Origin: JAZKFT01 sp043760535
GTDB lineage: Bacteria > Bacteroidota > Bacteroidia > Chitinophagales > Chitinophagaceae
Length of the DNA stretch: 8,187 bases
Direction: 5' to 3'
Assembly: GCA_043760535.1 (NCBI GenBank)
Contig: JAYUOV010000303.1
Span: forward strand, 1 to 8,187
Made by a program: the position numbers and the translations under genes. Each line of letters starts with the position of its first letter. The stretch's first letter is position 1. Shown piece by piece: positions 7,195 through 8,187 of this stretch. Below the pieces are notes generated by a model that had not been told where the DNA came from, did not search any database, and saw only the letters and a list, made by a program, of their open reading frames with translations.

Positions 7195-7576
7195 CTCCAA
7201 ATTGTTCTTCAATAAAAATAATGTGAAAGACTACTCCACTACGTAGTCCTAAAAATGGTCTATTGTCGCCGTTTGCCCTAAATACTAATAGATGGGTAAT
7301 TTCTGGTGTTACAAATCTCGGTAATTGAGGTTTGATTTGTTTAACTGGCATTTTCTCTGTGCCAAAGCCGTGTCTGTCTGCATCATTAATTTGATTCCAA
7401 GTTAAACCACTTATTTTTTTAAGCCTTTCAACAAAGTCCGAATAAAACTTATAACCCCCATTAGAAACTGTTTGCAAATATCTAAAACAAAAAATTGGAT
7501 AGTCAAATTCAATGCTGTTTTCAGAGGGTATTTTTATTTTATTCTGTTGAGCATTTTTCTTCTTAATTTTATTCAT
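7175..7576 (-). CDS. Putative toxin partner of the Panacea antitoxin, 133 residues, family not recognised
   Basis: The ATG directly follows the TAA of the antitoxin gene with no base between, a strong sign of coupled translation. The protein has a lysine-rich N-terminus (MNKIKKKNAQQNKIK), a helical segment (YSDFVERLKKISGLTWNQI, 45-63), a motif DRHGFGTEKMP (67-77), and a strand-rich C-terminal half: HLLVFRANGDNRPFLGLR (95-112), VVFHIIFIEE (115-124) and FGDVYDHN at the end. Size and strand order resemble compact RelE/ParE-type folds, but no catalytic signature proves this. Conserved-looking polar residues are His69, Arg100, Asp104, Arg106, His118 and His132. Panacea antitoxins are known to pair with unrelated toxin domains, so the toxin role rests on context. 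The gene is AT-rich compared with the chromosomal genes to its left. Confidence 0.72.
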   Translation of the reverse strand: MNKIKKKNAQQNKIKIPSENSIEFDYPIFCFRYLQTVSNGGYKFYSDFVERLKKISGLTWNQINDADRHGFGTEKMPVKQIKPQLPRFVTPEITHLLVFRANGDNRPFLGLRSGVVFHIIFIEEQFGDVYDHN

Positions 7577-8023
7577 TTACTCAACAATTTGAGTTTTGAA
7601 GTACTCTTTCATAAGATCATATGAAATTTCTCCTTGTGGATTTTCGCTAAAAGTTTTTTTCCAAGGTAATTCCTCGTGGGTCATATTCATTAACTTGATA
7701 GCCGAAAATTGTCCATATTCTTCCATTACTTCTCTGAAAAGCTCAGCTTCGAGTTCTGGCAAGTAAATTATTTTTTCGTCTTCTTTTAGAGAAATGGAAG
7801 ATGATCCAAATTCTTTAAAATGAAAATAGGCATCCCTAACAACAGGTCCATATTGCCAAGCTTCAATAGGTTCTTCAAAAAATTTTTTGTCGAATACAGC
7901 AATAAAAAAGCCTTGCAAGTAATAAAGCATTTTTTGCAACTTTAAATTAGATATAGTTTCTCCCTGATTAATGTCAGTATTGGCAATAATCTTATTTGCT
8001 ATGTCAATAATAGGATAACTCAT
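7577..8023 (-). CDS. Panacea-domain (SocA-like) antitoxin
   Basis: The whole 148-residue protein matches the Panacea (formerly DUF4065, SocA/GepA) pattern: an N-terminal helix, ISNLKLQKMLYYLQGFF (24-40), EPIEAWQYGPVVRDAYFHFKE (51-71), and LMNMTHEELPWKKTF (111-125) with the characteristic TH-x-E-x-PW. In the family these proteins neutralise a neighbouring toxin by direct binding; SocA instead acts as a proteolytic adaptor for its toxin SocB in Caulobacter. Antitoxin first and toxin second is the common order for type II systems. The ATG at 8023 is 16 bases from a TAnnTTTG box, so the leader is very short. No DNA-binding domain is evident, so autoregulation cannot be claimed. Low GC suggests horizontal transfer. 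Confidence 0.9.
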   Translation of the reverse strand: MSYPIIDIANKIIANTDINQGETISNLKLQKMLYYLQGFFIAVFDKKFFEEPIEAWQYGPVVRDAYFHFKEFGSSSISLKEDEKIIYLPELEAELFREVMEEYGQFSAIKLMNMTHEELPWKKTFSENPQGEISYDLMKEYFKTQIVE

Positions 8024-8038
8024 AACTCAAAATTTTAG

Positions 8039-8046
8039 CAAAAGTA
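8039..8046 (-). promoter_or_regulatory. -7 box (TACTTTTG) of the toxin-antitoxin promoter
   Basis: On the minus strand TACTTTTG matches the Bacteroidota -7 consensus TAnnTTTG exactly and ends 15 bases before the antitoxin ATG. No convincing TTG or TTTG -33 element is seen 19-21 bases upstream. The remaining upstream sequence to the window edge (about 140 bases) is AT-rich and shows no supported gene. Confidence 0.45.
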
Positions 8047-8187
8047 GTGAAAATTAATTGACTGTTTAATTTTTAGAGTGTCATTTAACAAATCAGCGAA
8101 CACTTGAATCCACGCAAATGAATATTCAAAATTACCTTTAAAAAACATCGAATAAATTACAATTCCCTCCTAAGCCTTGCCACAGGA

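Noticed and set aside
8014..8027. Direct repeat GAGTTAT-GAGTTAT across the antitoxin start as an operator
   Set aside because: Seven bases partly fixed by coding sequence is too little evidence, and no DNA-binding domain is seen in the antitoxin.
8157..8186. Possible C-terminal end of another minus-strand gene (frame reading PVARLRREL then TAA)
   Set aside because: Only nine codons are visible at the window edge, which is too few to support a gene or choose among the frames.

Overview
The window looks like chromosomal DNA of a member of the Bacteroidota, probably close to the Chitinophagaceae. This is inferred from the protein styles (a long multidomain secreted subtilase, a DUF3108 protein, a RuvC with the EAPFFGKN motif), from the lack of Shine-Dalgarno sequences before starts, and from a TAnnTTTG-type -7 box. 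No tRNA, rRNA, CRISPR array or insertion sequence was seen.

Left half, all on the minus strand and read from right to left: ruvC (Holliday-junction resolvase), a gamma-carbonic-anhydrase-like hexapeptide-repeat protein, a very small lipoprotein, and a large secreted S8 subtilase that runs off the left edge. The first three are closely spaced and may share transcripts. A weak hairpin with a T-tract separates the lipoprotein gene from the protease gene. The protease has a signal peptide, a long propeptide that reads as two I9-like units, a complete D/H/N/S catalytic set, a beta-sandwich, an FN3-like domain and further adhesive-looking domains. Its C-terminus, where a type IX secretion signal would lie, is outside the window.

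Centre: a divergent intergenic region of about 250 bases holds a GC-rich hairpin and a degenerate 7-base tandem repeat (CCCTAAT-like, TTAGGG on the other strand). To its right, on the plus strand, a flippase-like membrane protein with a TTG start overlaps a secreted DUF3108 protein by ATGA, so the two are probably translationally coupled.

Right end, minus strand: an AT-rich two-gene module. A Panacea (SocA-like) antitoxin is followed with no gap by a 133-residue protein that is the presumed toxin and that I could not assign to a named family. A further 51-codon frame overlaps the end of the toxin gene and might be a third component or a sequence remnant. Base composition and the lone placement suggest that the module was acquired horizontally. 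It is the most interesting part of the window.
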